In this document: positions 28,915-38,120 of the stretch, piece after piece
Position numbering within the stretch: position 1 is the first letter of the stretch
Layout of the letters: each line of letters begins with the position of its first letter
DNA from: Microbacterium oleivorans
GTDB lineage: Bacteria > Actinomycetota > Actinomycetes > Actinomycetales > Microbacteriaceae
DNA length: 64,000 nucleotides
Direction of reading: 5' to 3'
NCBI RefSeq assembly: GCF_013389665.1
Contig: NZ_CP058316.1
Span: 1,922,001-1,986,000, forward strand
Program-made: the position numbers and the translations under genes
The notes under the pieces: model-generated
Seen by the model: the letters and a program-made list of their open reading frames with translations, nothing else
What the model was told of the DNA's origin: nothing
Database searches by the model: none

Positions 28915-30432
28915 GTGAACCTCGATCCCGACCCTCGCGGGTGCGCCGCGCTCCGCTCCGACCTGGATGCCGCGGGCTATCGCGCCGACGCGGTGCGCGA
29001 GCTGTGGGGTGCGATGGTCGACACCGCGGTCGGCCACGGCCTCACCGAGCCCGCGCATCGCGCGCTCGCGGGGCGCACCGATGCCCTCGGCACGTTGGCC
29101 GCGCTGCTCTTCCTGGGCAGCCCGACGTCGCGCGCCCGCGTCGCGGACGCGCTTCCCACCCTCGGCGAGCAGGGGCTCGTCGATCTCGGTCTCGCGCACG
29201 TCGAGGGCGACCTCGTCCTGCCCGACGCGCTCGTGCGTCCGCAAGACATCTCCGATACCGCCGGCGAGGGACACTGGTGGATCGCGAGCGATCTCGACGA
29301 GGCGGCCGTCGGCGGCCCGCTGCCGACCGGTCACGTCCTGGGGGTCGGCGGTGCGTCGCTCACGCTCGCCGGGCTGCAGCTCACCGCGCCGGTCGGCCGC
29401 GTGCTCGACATCGGCACGGGGTGCGGCATCCAGGCCCTGCGCGCGCGGCGCGGCGCGGACACGGTGATCGCCACCGACGTGTCGGAGCGGGCACTGCGTT
29501 TCACGCGCATGAACGCGCTCATCAACGGCGTCGACGGCATCGAGACACGCCTGGGCAGCCTGTTCGAACCCGTCGTCGGTGAGCAGTTCGAGCGGGTCGT
29601 GTCGAACCCTCCGTTCGTGATCACGCCGCGTACCGAGGGCGTCCCGGCCTACGAGTACCGCGACGGCGGGATGGCGGGCGACGATCTCGTCGCCGCGTTC
29701 GTGCGCCAGGTCGGCGAGGTGCTCGCCCCGGGCGGCGTCGCGCAACTGCTCGGCAACTGGGAGTACCACAATGCCGACGACGGTCTGGACCGGGTGCGCG
29801 CATGGGTCGCGGAGTCACCCGTGCCGCTGGACGCCTGGGTCGTCGAACGCGAACGGCTCGATCCGCTGGCCTACGCCGAGCTCTGGGTGCGCGACGGCGG
29901 CACGGCACCGGGTTCGCCTGCGTACGCCCCGCTCGTGCAGGCCTGGCTCGACGACTTCGCCGAGCGCGGAGTGACGGCCGTCGGCTTCGGCTACATCACG
30001 CTGCACCGCGCGCACGTCATCCCGACCCTGGCTCGGTACGAGCGCATCACCGGCACCATCGCCGGAGCCCTCGGGCCGCACCTGGGCGATGCGCTCGGCG
30101 CCTGGCAGCGGGAGTCGAGCATGACCGACGCCGAGCTCGACGCCGCCGTGCTGCGGGTCGCACCCGACGTCACCGAGGCGCGGCACCACGTTCCCGGCGC
30201 CGCCGATCCGCAGGTGATCGAGCTGCGGCAGGGCGCGGGCTTCGGACGTGCGCTCGAGGTCGACCCGGCCCTCGCGGCGCTCGTGGGAGCCAGCGACGGC
30301 GATCTGCCGGTCGGTGTGCTCGTCGCAGCGATCGCCGACCTCCTCGAGGTCGACGCCGGCGCACTGCGCGCCGATCTGCTGCCCCGCGTGCGCGAGCTGC
30401 TGTTCACAGGATTTCTCCGCTTCATTGATTGA
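28915..30432 (+). CDS. SAM-dependent methyltransferase with NPPF motif
   Basis: A 505-residue protein. Residues about 1-135 are a helical N-terminal domain. A class I methyltransferase domain follows: SAM motif VLDIGTGCGIQAL, acidic motif VIATDVSERAL, and catalytic motif VVSNPPFVI. The NPPF motif is that of N5-glutamine and N6-adenine methyltransferases (HemK/RsmC-like). A C-terminal domain of about 150 residues follows. It starts at GTG 28915, divergent from DUF6049. Whether it modifies RNA, DNA or protein cannot be read from the sequence. Confidence 0.85.
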   Translation: MNLDPDPRGCAALRSDLDAAGYRADAVRELWGAMVDTAVGHGLTEPAHRALAGRTDALGTLAALLFLGSPTSRARVADALPTLGEQGLVDLGLAHVEGDLVLPDALVRPQDISDTAGEGHWWIASDLDEAAVGGPLPTGHVLGVGGASLTLAGLQLTAPVGRVLDIGTGCGIQALRARRGADTVIATDVSERALRFTRMNALINGVDGIETRLGSLFEPVVGEQFERVVSNPPFVITPRTEGVPAYEYRDGGMAGDDLVAAFVRQVGEVLAPGGVAQLLGNWEYHNADDGLDRVRAWVAESPVPLDAWVVERERLDPLAYAELWVRDGGTAPGSPAYAPLVQAWLDDFAERGVTAVGFGYITLHRAHVIPTLARYERITGTIAGALGPHLGDALGAWQRESSMTDAELDAAVLRVAPDVTEARHHVPGAADPQVIELRQGAGFGRALEVDPALAALVGASDGDLPVGVLVAAIADLLEVDAGALRADLLPRVRELLFTGFLRFID

Positions 30433-30449
30433 CCCCCGAGCCCACCGGG

Positions 30450-30527
30450 CGAGTGCACGGCTTGACGGCGAGTGCACGGCTCGCTCGCGCGGGAAGGCCG
30501 TGCGGTCGACGGGATGCCGTGCACTCG
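30450..30527. repeat. Intergenic repeat with direct and inverted copies
   Basis: CGAGTGCACGGC occurs at 30450-30461 and 30469-30480, and its reverse complement GCCGTGCACTCG at 30516-30527. The outer copies can form a 12-bp stem. It sits between the methyltransferase and cca genes and may be a terminator or a small dispersed repeat. Confidence 0.7.
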
Positions 30528-30596
30528 CGGTCCGGGCCGGTCGGCCAGGCACGGGGGCTCGGGGGAGGGGTGACCATCGCGGGTAGGCTCGGAGGC

Positions 30597-32024
30597 ATGC
30601 TGAACATGGCCGAGGGTGTCGCGCGCCTGGGCGCCCTGGCGGCATCCCCGGTCGTCGCAGCGCTCGCCGACGCCTTCGAGCGCGCCGGCTTCGAGCTGGC
30701 GATCGTCGGCGGTCCGGTGCGGGATGCGCTGCTGGGTCGCGCGACCAACGACCTCGACTTCACCACCAACGCCCGCCCCGACGACATCCTGGCCGTCGTC
30801 GAGCCCCTCGCCACCGCGACGTGGGACATCGGCCGCGCCTTCGGCACCATCGGCGCGAAGGTGCGCGGTGAGCAGGTCGAGATCACGACCTACCGGGCCG
30901 ACAGCTACGACGGTGTCACCCGCAAGCCCACCGTCGAGTTCGGCGACACCCTCGACCAGGACCTCGCGCGCCGCGACTTCACGGTCAACGCGATGGCGCT
31001 GCGCATCCCGGGCCCGGCGCTCGTCGACCCCACCGGGGGAGTCGAGGATCTCGTGGCGGCCCGGCTGCGCACACCCGGCGACCCCGCCGTCAGCTTCGGA
31101 GACGACCCGCTGCGGATGCTGCGGGCCGCGCGGTTCGCGTCGCAGCTGGGTTTCACGGTGGATCCGGTCACCGAGCAGGCGATGGCCGAGCTGCGCGAGA
31201 CCCTCGCGATCGTCAGCCCGGAGCGCGTGCAGGGTGAACTCGTCAAGCTGCTGCGCACCGACGACCCCGACCGCGGAATCCGCCTGCTCGTCGACACGGC
31301 GCTGATGGAGCTCGTACTGCCCGAGGTGCCGGCGCTGCGTCTCGAGATCGACGAGCACCACCATCACAAGGACGTGTACGAGCACTCGCTGACGGTGCTC
31401 CGCCAGGCGATCGAGCTCGAGCACGAGCGGCATCCGGGCGCCGAGCCGGACGTCGTGCTGCGTCTGGCGGCGCTGCTCCACGACATCGGCAAGCCGGCGA
31501 CCCGCAAGCTCGAACCCGGCGGGGGAGTGAGCTTCCACCACCACGACCTCAAGGGCGCGCGGATGGCGCGCAAGCGCCTGCAGGCCCTGCGCTTCGACTC
31601 CGACACGATCTCGTCGGCGAGCCGGCTCGTCGAGCTGCATCTGCGATTCTTCGGCTACTCCGAGGGAGCGTGGACCGACTCGGCGGTTCGTCGTTACGTG
31701 CGCGACGCGGGCGACGAGCTCGAGCGCCTCCACATCCTCACGCGCGCCGACGTCACGACGCGCAACAAGCGCAAGGCCGCGCGTCTGAAGGCCGCCTACG
31801 ACGACATCGAGCGTCGCATCGACGACCTCGCTGCGGCCGAGGAGCTCGGCGCGATGCGACCCGAGCTCGACGGGAACCGCATCCAGGAAGTGCTCGGCAT
31901 CGGGCCGGGGCGAGAGGTGGGCGAGGCGTACCGGTTCCTGCTCGACATCCGGCTCGACGAGGGCATGATCGGGGCGGATGCCGCGGAGCAGCGGCTGCGC
32001 GCCTGGTGGGCTGCGCGCACCTGA
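30597..32024 (+). CDS. cca: CCA tRNA nucleotidyltransferase
   Basis: A 475-residue class II nucleotidyltransferase that adds or repairs the 3' CCA of tRNAs; the two tRNAs seen here do not encode CCA. It has the N-terminal motif VGGPVRDALLGR, the catalytic pair DLDF, and the basic RRDFTVNAMA stretch. A following HD domain has LHDIGKP and the histidines SFHHHD. A -10-like TAGGCT (30584-30589) seven bases before the ATG and a GGAGG overlap, so it may be leaderless or have a short leader. Confidence 0.96.
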   Translation: MLNMAEGVARLGALAASPVVAALADAFERAGFELAIVGGPVRDALLGRATNDLDFTTNARPDDILAVVEPLATATWDIGRAFGTIGAKVRGEQVEITTYRADSYDGVTRKPTVEFGDTLDQDLARRDFTVNAMALRIPGPALVDPTGGVEDLVAARLRTPGDPAVSFGDDPLRMLRAARFASQLGFTVDPVTEQAMAELRETLAIVSPERVQGELVKLLRTDDPDRGIRLLVDTALMELVLPEVPALRLEIDEHHHHKDVYEHSLTVLRQAIELEHERHPGAEPDVVLRLAALLHDIGKPATRKLEPGGGVSFHHHDLKGARMARKRLQALRFDSDTISSASRLVELHLRFFGYSEGAWTDSAVRRYVRDAGDELERLHILTRADVTTRNKRKAARLKAAYDDIERRIDDLAAAEELGAMRPELDGNRIQEVLGIGPGREVGEAYRFLLDIRLDEGMIGADAAEQRLRAWWAART

Positions 32025-32066
32025 CCGTTCCGCCGGACGCGATGCGCTGACAGGATGACCGGGGGA

Positions 32067-32082
32067 TGTTGCACGTGAAACA
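32067..32082. promoter_or_regulatory. parS: Outlying parS-like site
   Basis: TGTTGCACGTGAAACA has one mismatch to the parS palindrome and lies about 11 kb right of the main cluster, in the cca-malQ gap. Confidence 0.7.
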
Positions 32083-32138
32083 TCGTGTCGACGGATTCAC
32101 CCTCAGTTGTTCCGCACTGCCCGAGAGGATGACGGATC

Positions 32139-34304
32139 GTGAGCGATCGAGAACGCACGGAGCCGACCGGCGACGCACCGAGCCCGACGCTCGCGGCTCT
32201 GGCCGCGGCCCACGGCGTGGCGACGGAGTACTGGTCGTTCTCCGGGGAGCAGGTGCGGGTGCCGGCGACGACGCTGCGCGCGGTGCTGACCGCCATGGGA
32301 GCCGACGCCGCGGATGACGAGCGCGCCGCGGCGTCACTCGCCGAGGCGGAGGCGGGTCCGTGGCGCCGTCTGGTGCCGGCTTCCACGGTCATGCGCTCGG
32401 GAGACGGCGAGGTGGTCGTGCACGTCGCCGACGGGCACGACGTCGAGGTCGTGCTCGTGCTGGAGGACGGCTCGCTTCGACCCCTCTCGATCCCGGAGCA
32501 GCAGCCGATCGCGCGCACCGTAGACGGGCTCACCCGCTGGCGGGTGCGTATTCCGATTCCGGCAGATGTGCCCCTCGGTTGGCATACGCTGCAGGCGCGA
32601 CAGCACGGCGGGAGCGCCGACGTGCACGCACGTGGCGCAGTCATCGTGACGCCGTCGAGACTCTCGCTCCCCTCCGCCGACCCGGGACAGCGAGCATGGG
32701 GACTCATTGCCCAGCTGTACTCCGTGCGCTCCCGCCGGTCGTGGGGTCTCGGCGATTTCGCCGATCTCGCCGATCTCGCGGCCGTGGCCGGAGAGGCGGG
32801 CGCCGATTACCTGCTCATCAACCCCGTCCACGCCGCAGAGGTGACGACGCCGATCGAGGCGTCGCCCTACCTGCCCTCATCGCGACGATTCCTCGCCCCT
32901 CTGTACATCCGGCCCGAGCTCATTCCCGAAACGGCATACCTCTCCGGCGCCGCCCGCGAACGACTGTCGCGGCTGCACCGGGATGCCGCTGCGGCGAACT
33001 CGGATCCCGACCGCATCGATCGCGACGTCGTGTGGGCGGCCAAGCGCGAAGCGCTGGAGCTCATCCACGGGGTCGAGCTCGCGCCGTCCCGGCGCGCCGA
33101 GCGCGACGCCTTCGCGCGTCGGGAGGGTGCGGCGCTGGCCGACTTCGCGCTGTGGTGCGCGGTGCGCGAGCACGAGGCCGAGTCGGGTGAGCGGCTGCCG
33201 GCCGGCATCGCCATCGACGATCCCGCCGTCATCGAGCTCCGCGACACGCTGGCCGACCGCATCGCGTTCCACGTCTGGCTGCAGTGGGTCGTCGACGAGC
33301 AGCTCGGCGCCGCGGCGTCCGCGGCACGCGCCGCCGGGATGCGCATCGGGATCATGCACGATCTCGCGGTCGGTGTCTCGACCGTCGGTTCGGATGCCTG
33401 GTCGCTGCGAGACCTCTACGCTCCCGGCGTCGTCGTCGGAGCCCCACCCGACATGTACAACCAGCAGGGGCAGAACTGGAATCAGCCGCCGTGGCTGCCC
33501 GCGGGCCTGGCCGAGGCGGGGTACGCGCCGCTGCGCGACATGATCCGATCGCTGCTCCGCCACGCGGGCGCGCTGCGCATCGATCACATCCTCGGCTTCT
33601 TCCGGCTGTGGTGGATCCCCGACGGCCTCGGACCGGGCGAGGGCACGTACGTGCGGTACGACCACGACGCCATGATCGGCGTGCTGGCCCTCGAGGCGCA
33701 TCGCGCCGGTGCGGTGATCATCGGGGAGGACCTGGGGCTCGTCGAGCCGTGGGTGCGTGACTACCTCGCCGCGCGCGGCATCCTCGGCACCTCCGTCCTG
33801 TGGTTCGAGAGCGACGACGACGACGGCCCCCTCGCCCCCGAGCGGTATCGCACCGACGTGCTCGCCACCGTCAACACGCATGATCTGCCTCCGACCGCGG
33901 GATACCTCGAGGGCGAGCACGTCGCCTTGCGGGCACGCCTCGGGCTGCTGACCCGATCGGTGGACGACGAGCGCGCGGACTTCGAGCGGGAACGCGATCG
34001 GATGCTCGACGAGTTGCGCTCGCGGGGGTTGATCGGCGCGAACGCGAGTGAGCAGGAGGTCGTCGAGGCGCTCCACGTGTTCCTCGCCGCTTCGCCGTCG
34101 CGTCTGCTCGGCGTCTCGCTCGTCGACGCGGTCGGAGAGAAGCGCGTGCAGAATCAGCCCGGCACCGACGATGAGTACCCGAACTGGCGGGTGCCGCTCG
34201 CGGATGCCGACGGGAACGTCGTGCTGCTCGACGACCTTCCCGCGTCACCGCGGTTCCGCTCTCTCGTCGAGGTCGTGGAGCGGAGCGTGCGGGGGCAGCC
34301 GTAG
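32139..34304 (+). CDS. malQ: 4-alpha-glucanotransferase (GH77 amylomaltase)
   Basis: A 721-residue enzyme of maltodextrin and glycogen metabolism that transfers alpha-1,4-glucan segments. The N-terminal roughly 150 residues are an extra beta-rich domain found in actinobacterial MalQ. The GH77 barrel has the nucleophile in LRIDHILGFFRLWW, acid/base in GEDLG, and the third carboxylate in NTHDLPPTAG. The GTG start (32139) has GAGAGGATG about ten bases upstream. The gene stands alone. Confidence 0.95.
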   Translation: MSDRERTEPTGDAPSPTLAALAAAHGVATEYWSFSGEQVRVPATTLRAVLTAMGADAADDERAAASLAEAEAGPWRRLVPASTVMRSGDGEVVVHVADGHDVEVVLVLEDGSLRPLSIPEQQPIARTVDGLTRWRVRIPIPADVPLGWHTLQARQHGGSADVHARGAVIVTPSRLSLPSADPGQRAWGLIAQLYSVRSRRSWGLGDFADLADLAAVAGEAGADYLLINPVHAAEVTTPIEASPYLPSSRRFLAPLYIRPELIPETAYLSGAARERLSRLHRDAAAANSDPDRIDRDVVWAAKREALELIHGVELAPSRRAERDAFARREGAALADFALWCAVREHEAESGERLPAGIAIDDPAVIELRDTLADRIAFHVWLQWVVDEQLGAAASAARAAGMRIGIMHDLAVGVSTVGSDAWSLRDLYAPGVVVGAPPDMYNQQGQNWNQPPWLPAGLAEAGYAPLRDMIRSLLRHAGALRIDHILGFFRLWWIPDGLGPGEGTYVRYDHDAMIGVLALEAHRAGAVIIGEDLGLVEPWVRDYLAARGILGTSVLWFESDDDDGPLAPERYRTDVLATVNTHDLPPTAGYLEGEHVALRARLGLLTRSVDDERADFERERDRMLDELRSRGLIGANASEQEVVEALHVFLAASPSRLLGVSLVDAVGEKRVQNQPGTDDEYPNWRVPLADADGNVVLLDDLPASPRFRSLVEVVERSVRGQP

Positions 34305-34348
34305 GGGTGCGCCCGGGGGCTTGTCAACCCGGTACGTGCCGCACCCCT
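34303..34348 (+). terminator. Possible terminator after malQ
   Basis: AGGGGTGCG (34303-34311) pairs with CGCACCCCT (34340-34348) across a 28-base loop that overlaps the malQ stop. There is no T-tract, so function is uncertain. Confidence 0.4.
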
Positions 34349-34389
34349 CGTCGAACGTACGGTCGGGGCGTCGAACGAGAGGAGACGCC

Positions 34390-34899
34390 ATGGACGACAC
34401 TGCGTCGATCATGAGGGCGAAGTACCCGCGGTCGATCGTCGCGGGGCCCTACGGGCACCCGTTCCATGCGATCGCCATCATCCTGCCGATCGGCGCCTGG
34501 GTGTCGGCATCCGTGTTCGATGTCATCTCCGTCGTCGGCGACGATCCTGGCGTATTCGCGCTGGGGGCACGCATCCTCGTCGCCCTCGGCCTGCTCGGAG
34601 CCGTCGTGGCGGCGGTGCTCGGCCTGATCGACTGGAGCGCGATCCCGAAGGGCACGCCTGCCCGGGCCACCGGGCTGACGCACATGGTGCTCAATCTGAT
34701 CGCGATGGCCATCTTCACGGGCAGTCTCCTCCTGCGTCTGGATGCCGACGGGGTCCCCACCCTTGCGATGATCGCGAGCTTCGTCGGGCTCGCGCTGCTC
34801 GCCGCGTCCGGCTGGCTGGGAGGCAAGCTCGCGCACACCTACGGGGTTCGGGTGGCCACCGAGACGACCCAGGCCGAGGGTCTCGAGTCGTTGCCCTGA
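34390..34899 (+). CDS. DUF2231-like four-helix membrane protein (copy 1)
   Basis: A 169-residue membrane protein. It has GPYGHPFHAIAIILPIGAW near the N-terminus, then four hydrophobic helices, and ends in SGWLGGKLAHTYGVRV before a short acidic tail. The conserved HP..H and GGKL.Y.YGVRV motifs fit DUF2231, a family of unknown function whose histidines could bind heme or metal. GAACGAGAGGAGACGCC precedes the ATG. It is the first of two tandem paralogs. Confidence 0.82.
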   Translation: MDDTASIMRAKYPRSIVAGPYGHPFHAIAIILPIGAWVSASVFDVISVVGDDPGVFALGARILVALGLLGAVVAAVLGLIDWSAIPKGTPARATGLTHMVLNLIAMAIFTGSLLLRLDADGVPTLAMIASFVGLALLAASGWLGGKLAHTYGVRVATETTQAEGLESLP

Positions 34900-34973
34900 C
34901 CGACGCGGCTCCGCCGACGGATCCGTTCCGAGCACACCCCACACCTGTCGCGCGCTCTCGCCGAGGAGACACC

Positions 34974-35477
34974 ATGACCGATCCAGACCCCCGCCCCGAC
35001 AAGCGGCCCCTCACCCCGCTGGCCGGGCCCTACGGACATCCGTTCCATCCCATCGCCGTCACCATACCGATCGGGGCGTGGATCGCGAGCTTCGTGTTCG
35101 ACATCGTCGGCCTGATCGTGGCCGATCCCACCCCCTACGCCGTCGGATCGCGGGTGCTGATCGGCATCGGCCTCGTGGGAAGTGTCGTGGCGATCGTCCT
35201 CGGCATCCTGGACTACCTGCGCATCCCCGACCGGACGCGTTCCTCGAGCACAGCCACCGTCCACATGGGGCTCAACTTCGTTGTGTGCGGCGCCTACCTG
35301 TTCCAGCTCTTCCTGCGCACCTCGACCGACGACATCCCCGTCGCGGGCGTCGTCTTCAGCGCACTGAGCCTGCTGACGCTGAGCGCCTCGGGATGGCTCG
35401 GCGGCAAGCTCGCCTACCGGTACGGCGTGCGGGTGGCGCACGAGTCGAAACAGGCCGAGGGGTATCGACGCCGCTAG
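34974..35477 (+). CDS. DUF2231-like four-helix membrane protein (copy 2)
   Basis: A 167-residue paralog of the gene 75 bases upstream. It has the same GPYGHPFHPIAVTIPIGAW start, the same four-helix layout and the same SGWLGGKLAYRYGVRVA end, but the loops differ. The pair arose by tandem duplication and has diverged. The stop codon TAG is part of a TAGCAT hexamer that may be the -10 of the next gene. Confidence 0.82.
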   Translation: MTDPDPRPDKRPLTPLAGPYGHPFHPIAVTIPIGAWIASFVFDIVGLIVADPTPYAVGSRVLIGIGLVGSVVAIVLGILDYLRIPDRTRSSSTATVHMGLNFVVCGAYLFQLFLRTSTDDIPVAGVVFSALSLLTLSASGWLGGKLAYRYGVRVAHESKQAEGYRRR

Positions 35478-35487
35478 CATCCTCGGC
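35475..35487 (+). promoter_or_regulatory. Leaderless-type -10 for the TMEM175-like gene
   Basis: TAGCAT (35475-35480) overlaps the stop of the preceding gene and ends seven bases before ATG 35488. No Shine-Dalgarno lies between. Confidence 0.4.
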
Positions 35488-36120
35488 ATGAGCGACGACG
35501 AGACCGCGGCATCGGTCGTCCCGGGCCTGAGCCCCGAGCGGACCAAAGCCTTCGTGGACGCGGTCGTCGCCATCGCGATGACCTTGCTGATCCTCCCGCT
35601 CATGGACAGCGTCAGCGACAGTGCGAGCAACGACCGCACCACCGCGCAGTGGCTCGCCGAGCAGAGCGGGCAGTTGCAGAGCTTCATCATCAGCTTCGTG
35701 CTCATCGCGATGTTCTGGTCGCTCCACCATCGACTCTTCGTGTGGGTGCAGCGCATCTCGTCGGGACTGCTCTGGATCACGCTGGCGTGGATGCTCACGA
35801 TCGTGTGGATGCCGGTCGTCACCGCCCTCACCGGGCAGGTGGCCGATGATCCGCTCCAGAAGATCCTCTACATCGGCACGCTGGTGCTCGCCAGCGCCGT
35901 GCTGCTGACGACGCGGATCCACCTCATGCGGCATCCCGAGCTGCACCGCGCGTCGCTGACGGACCTGCGCACCGGCATGTCGGTGGACATCGCCATGATC
36001 GCGCTGTTCGTCGCGGCGCTCGCCATCGCGATCGTCTTCCCGACGCTCGGCTATCTCGGGTTGTTCGTCATGTTCCTGACCGGGCCCGTGCAGAGCCTCG
36101 TGGCCCGGATGCTGCGCTGA
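35488..36120 (+). CDS. TMEM175-family (DUF1211) potassium channel-like protein
   Basis: A 210-residue membrane protein. The hallmark first helix has ERTKAFVDAVVAIAMTLLIL, matching the RxxxFSD-type filter helix of TMEM175, with FVDA in place of FSDA. Five further hydrophobic segments follow, including FWSLHHRLF, giving the usual six. Bacterial members conduct K+ as tetramers. The function is inferred from the family only; it is convergent with the aminotransferase gene. Confidence 0.85.
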   Translation: MSDDETAASVVPGLSPERTKAFVDAVVAIAMTLLILPLMDSVSDSASNDRTTAQWLAEQSGQLQSFIISFVLIAMFWSLHHRLFVWVQRISSGLLWITLAWMLTIVWMPVVTALTGQVADDPLQKILYIGTLVLASAVLLTTRIHLMRHPELHRASLTDLRTGMSVDIAMIALFVAALAIAIVFPTLGYLGLFVMFLTGPVQSLVARMLR

Positions 36121-36133
36121 GCGCGCCGCCGGG

Positions 36134-37273
36134 TCATGGCCCGGTGGCGAGTACCTCGACGGCCGTCTCGACGGCGTCGACCGTGGTCGTGGCGTGGACG
36201 CTGAGACGGACCCGGTCCGGTCCGTGCTGCGTGGCGGTGACATCGGCATCGGCGAGCCGGGCGACGGCTGACGGGGCACCCGCCGCTGGCACGTTCGCGA
36301 CGACGATGCCCGCGCGTTCGTCGCGCCGCGTCGGAGAGAGCACGGCCACTCCCGCCGCGAGGAGAGCCGTGATCAGGTGCTCGGTCGTCGCGGCGATCCG
36401 CGCCTCGATCGCGGGCACCCCCACGGATTCGATCAGCTCGAGCGCGGCGGCGAGGGCGCCGGAGGCGAACGGCGACGCATGGGTCACCGACAGACGCTGC
36501 GCGCCCGGCAGCGCCGCGTGCGGACGCCCGTCGTAGCGGCTCGGGTCTTCGACCCCGGTCCATCCTCCGAGGCGCGGGCGGAGCCGGTCGAGGGCACGCG
36601 GTGAGAGCGCCGTGAAACCCGTGCCCCACCCGGCGCGCAGCCACTTCTGTCCTCCGACGACGAGCGCATCCGCCGACGTCCAGTCGGTGTCGAGGATGCC
36701 GAACCCCTGGATGCCGTCGATGATGAGCAGCCGATCGCCGACGGCCTCGCGGAGCCCGGCGAGGTCGGCCCGGGCCCCCGTCCGGAAGTCGACCGCGCTG
36801 ACGGCCACGGCGACCGTGTCGGCCCCCACGGCGGCGGCGACACGCTCGGGGGTGACGGGGGCGAGCGCGTCGCCGGCCACCGGCGGCATGCTGCGCACCC
36901 GCGTGAGCCCGGCCTCCTCGGAGCGCCACCACGCGTACAGGTTCGCGGGGAACTCCGCCTCGCTGACGAGCACGTCGCCGCGGGGGAGGCCGAAGGCCAC
37001 CTGCAGGAGACCGAGCGACGTGCTGGTCGTCAGGGTCACGGCCTCCGGGGAGAAGCCGGTCAGGCGCGCGACGGCGTCGAGGGCGCGACGGTCCTGGGCG
37101 TGCAGGTGCGCCGCGGACCGGCCGAGGGACGCGTCGCGGGCCAGGTCGACGATCGTTTCGACGACGGCATCCGACGGCGGTCCGTAGCTGGCGAAGTTCA
37201 GGTAGCCGGGCGGCTCTCGGAACGACGCCAGGTAGGCGTCGAACGGAGCGACCGCGTCGTCCGCGGCGCTCAC
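36134..37273 (-). CDS. Class V aminotransferase-fold PLP enzyme
   Basis: A 379-residue enzyme of the class V aminotransferase / cysteine-desulfurase superfamily. The PLP lysine lies in VVGGQKWLRAG and the cofactor aspartate region is LLIIDGIQGFG. TSTSLGLLQVAFGLP is the phosphate-binding part and SVTHASPFASGA is near the C-terminus. No cysteine-desulfurase Cys loop is evident, so a kynureninase- or isopenicillin-epimerase-like role is as likely. It overlaps the upstream hydrolase gene by 4 bases, so the two are coupled. Confidence 0.87.
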   Translation of the reverse strand: MSAADDAVAPFDAYLASFREPPGYLNFASYGPPSDAVVETIVDLARDASLGRSAAHLHAQDRRALDAVARLTGFSPEAVTLTTSTSLGLLQVAFGLPRGDVLVSEAEFPANLYAWWRSEEAGLTRVRSMPPVAGDALAPVTPERVAAAVGADTVAVAVSAVDFRTGARADLAGLREAVGDRLLIIDGIQGFGILDTDWTSADALVVGGQKWLRAGWGTGFTALSPRALDRLRPRLGGWTGVEDPSRYDGRPHAALPGAQRLSVTHASPFASGALAAALELIESVGVPAIEARIAATTEHLITALLAAGVAVLSPTRRDERAGIVVANVPAAGAPSAVARLADADVTATQHGPDRVRLSVHATTTVDAVETAVEVLATGP

Positions 37274-37992
37274 AGGGAAGGCTCGACGAGCCGCCAGACG
37301 AGCTCGGGATCCTCGAGGAACATGGCGTGGCCGAGGGAGTCCTCGCGCACCACCCGCCAGCCCGCGGCCTGCAGGGTCTGGGGCAGCGGGTCCGGAACGA
37401 CGTAGGGTGCGTCACCCGACAGGATGACCGTCGACCTCGCAACGGCGGGCGCGACCTCGTACGGGTGCGTGGCGACGTCCTGGAGCACCGACAATGCCAT
37501 CCTCCGATCCCAGCGGGCCTGCGAAGCGCGCTCGACCGCCGCGCGCTCGGGCGTGAGAGTCGGGGTCCGCACCCCGCGCCCCGCCGACGCGGCGAACAGG
37601 GGGATTGACCAGCGGACGCGGCGGACGAGGAAGCCGCCGAGCCCTGAGGTCGGAAGTGCCAGTCGGAAGCCCGGATCGAGGTACACCGCGCTCGCCGGGG
37701 TGAGGCGCTCGACCGCGCGGACGACCACCGCGCCGCCGAGGGAATGCGACACGATGCCGTCCAAGCCGGCCGGGAGCGATGCGACCAGGTCGTCGGCGAA
37801 ATCGTCGAGCGCGTACGAGCGTGCGCGGTCCGACCGGCCGTGACCGCGGAGGTCCACGGTGATGAGGGTGTACCGCTCCGACGACGCGGCGAGCCGGACG
37901 AGGTCCTCCCACACCGTCCCGTCGTTGCCGAGGCCGTGGACGAAGGCGATGCGCTTCGGACCGGAGCCCGTGGTCTCGATGTGCAGCTTCAC
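37270..37992 (-). CDS. Alpha/beta hydrolase
   Basis: A 240-residue alpha/beta-hydrolase-fold enzyme. The oxyanion strand motif is AFVHGLGND, the nucleophile elbow is SHSLGG (Ser about residue 90), and the acid lies in LSGDAPYVVPDP. The catalytic His is in SLGHAMFLEDP. The C-terminal cap is complete. It is coupled to the aminotransferase downstream and divergent from the LacI gene. A broken second copy lies at 49887-50237 on the other side of the catabolic operon. The substrate is unknown. Confidence 0.92.
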   Translation of the reverse strand: MKLHIETTGSGPKRIAFVHGLGNDGTVWEDLVRLAASSERYTLITVDLRGHGRSDRARSYALDDFADDLVASLPAGLDGIVSHSLGGAVVVRAVERLTPASAVYLDPGFRLALPTSGLGGFLVRRVRWSIPLFAASAGRGVRTPTLTPERAAVERASQARWDRRMALSVLQDVATHPYEVAPAVARSTVILSGDAPYVVPDPLPQTLQAAGWRVVREDSLGHAMFLEDPELVWRLVEPSL

Positions 37993-38099
37993 TGGTCCGC
38001 TCCTCGCATGTGTCGAGCGTGCGCTCTCCGTCGCCCGTGAGCATCCTGTCAGCTCTCCAGCGCGGGGTGAACCCGACGGCGGCGGGTGCTCGCCGGCTC

Positions 38100-38105
38100 T
38101 TGACA
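38100..38105 (+). promoter_or_regulatory. -35 element of the lacI/ABC operon
   Basis: A perfect TTGACA, 78 bases before the regulator start. The expected -10 position falls in the first operator-like palindrome (38121-38134). Confidence 0.5.
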
Positions 38106-38120
38106 GACGGCTCCTCTGGG

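Noticed and set aside
36134..37992. Aminotransferase and hydrolase as part of the ABC/ARH operon
   Set aside because: They are divergent from it, on the minus strand, with the operator region between them; shared regulation is possible but not shown.
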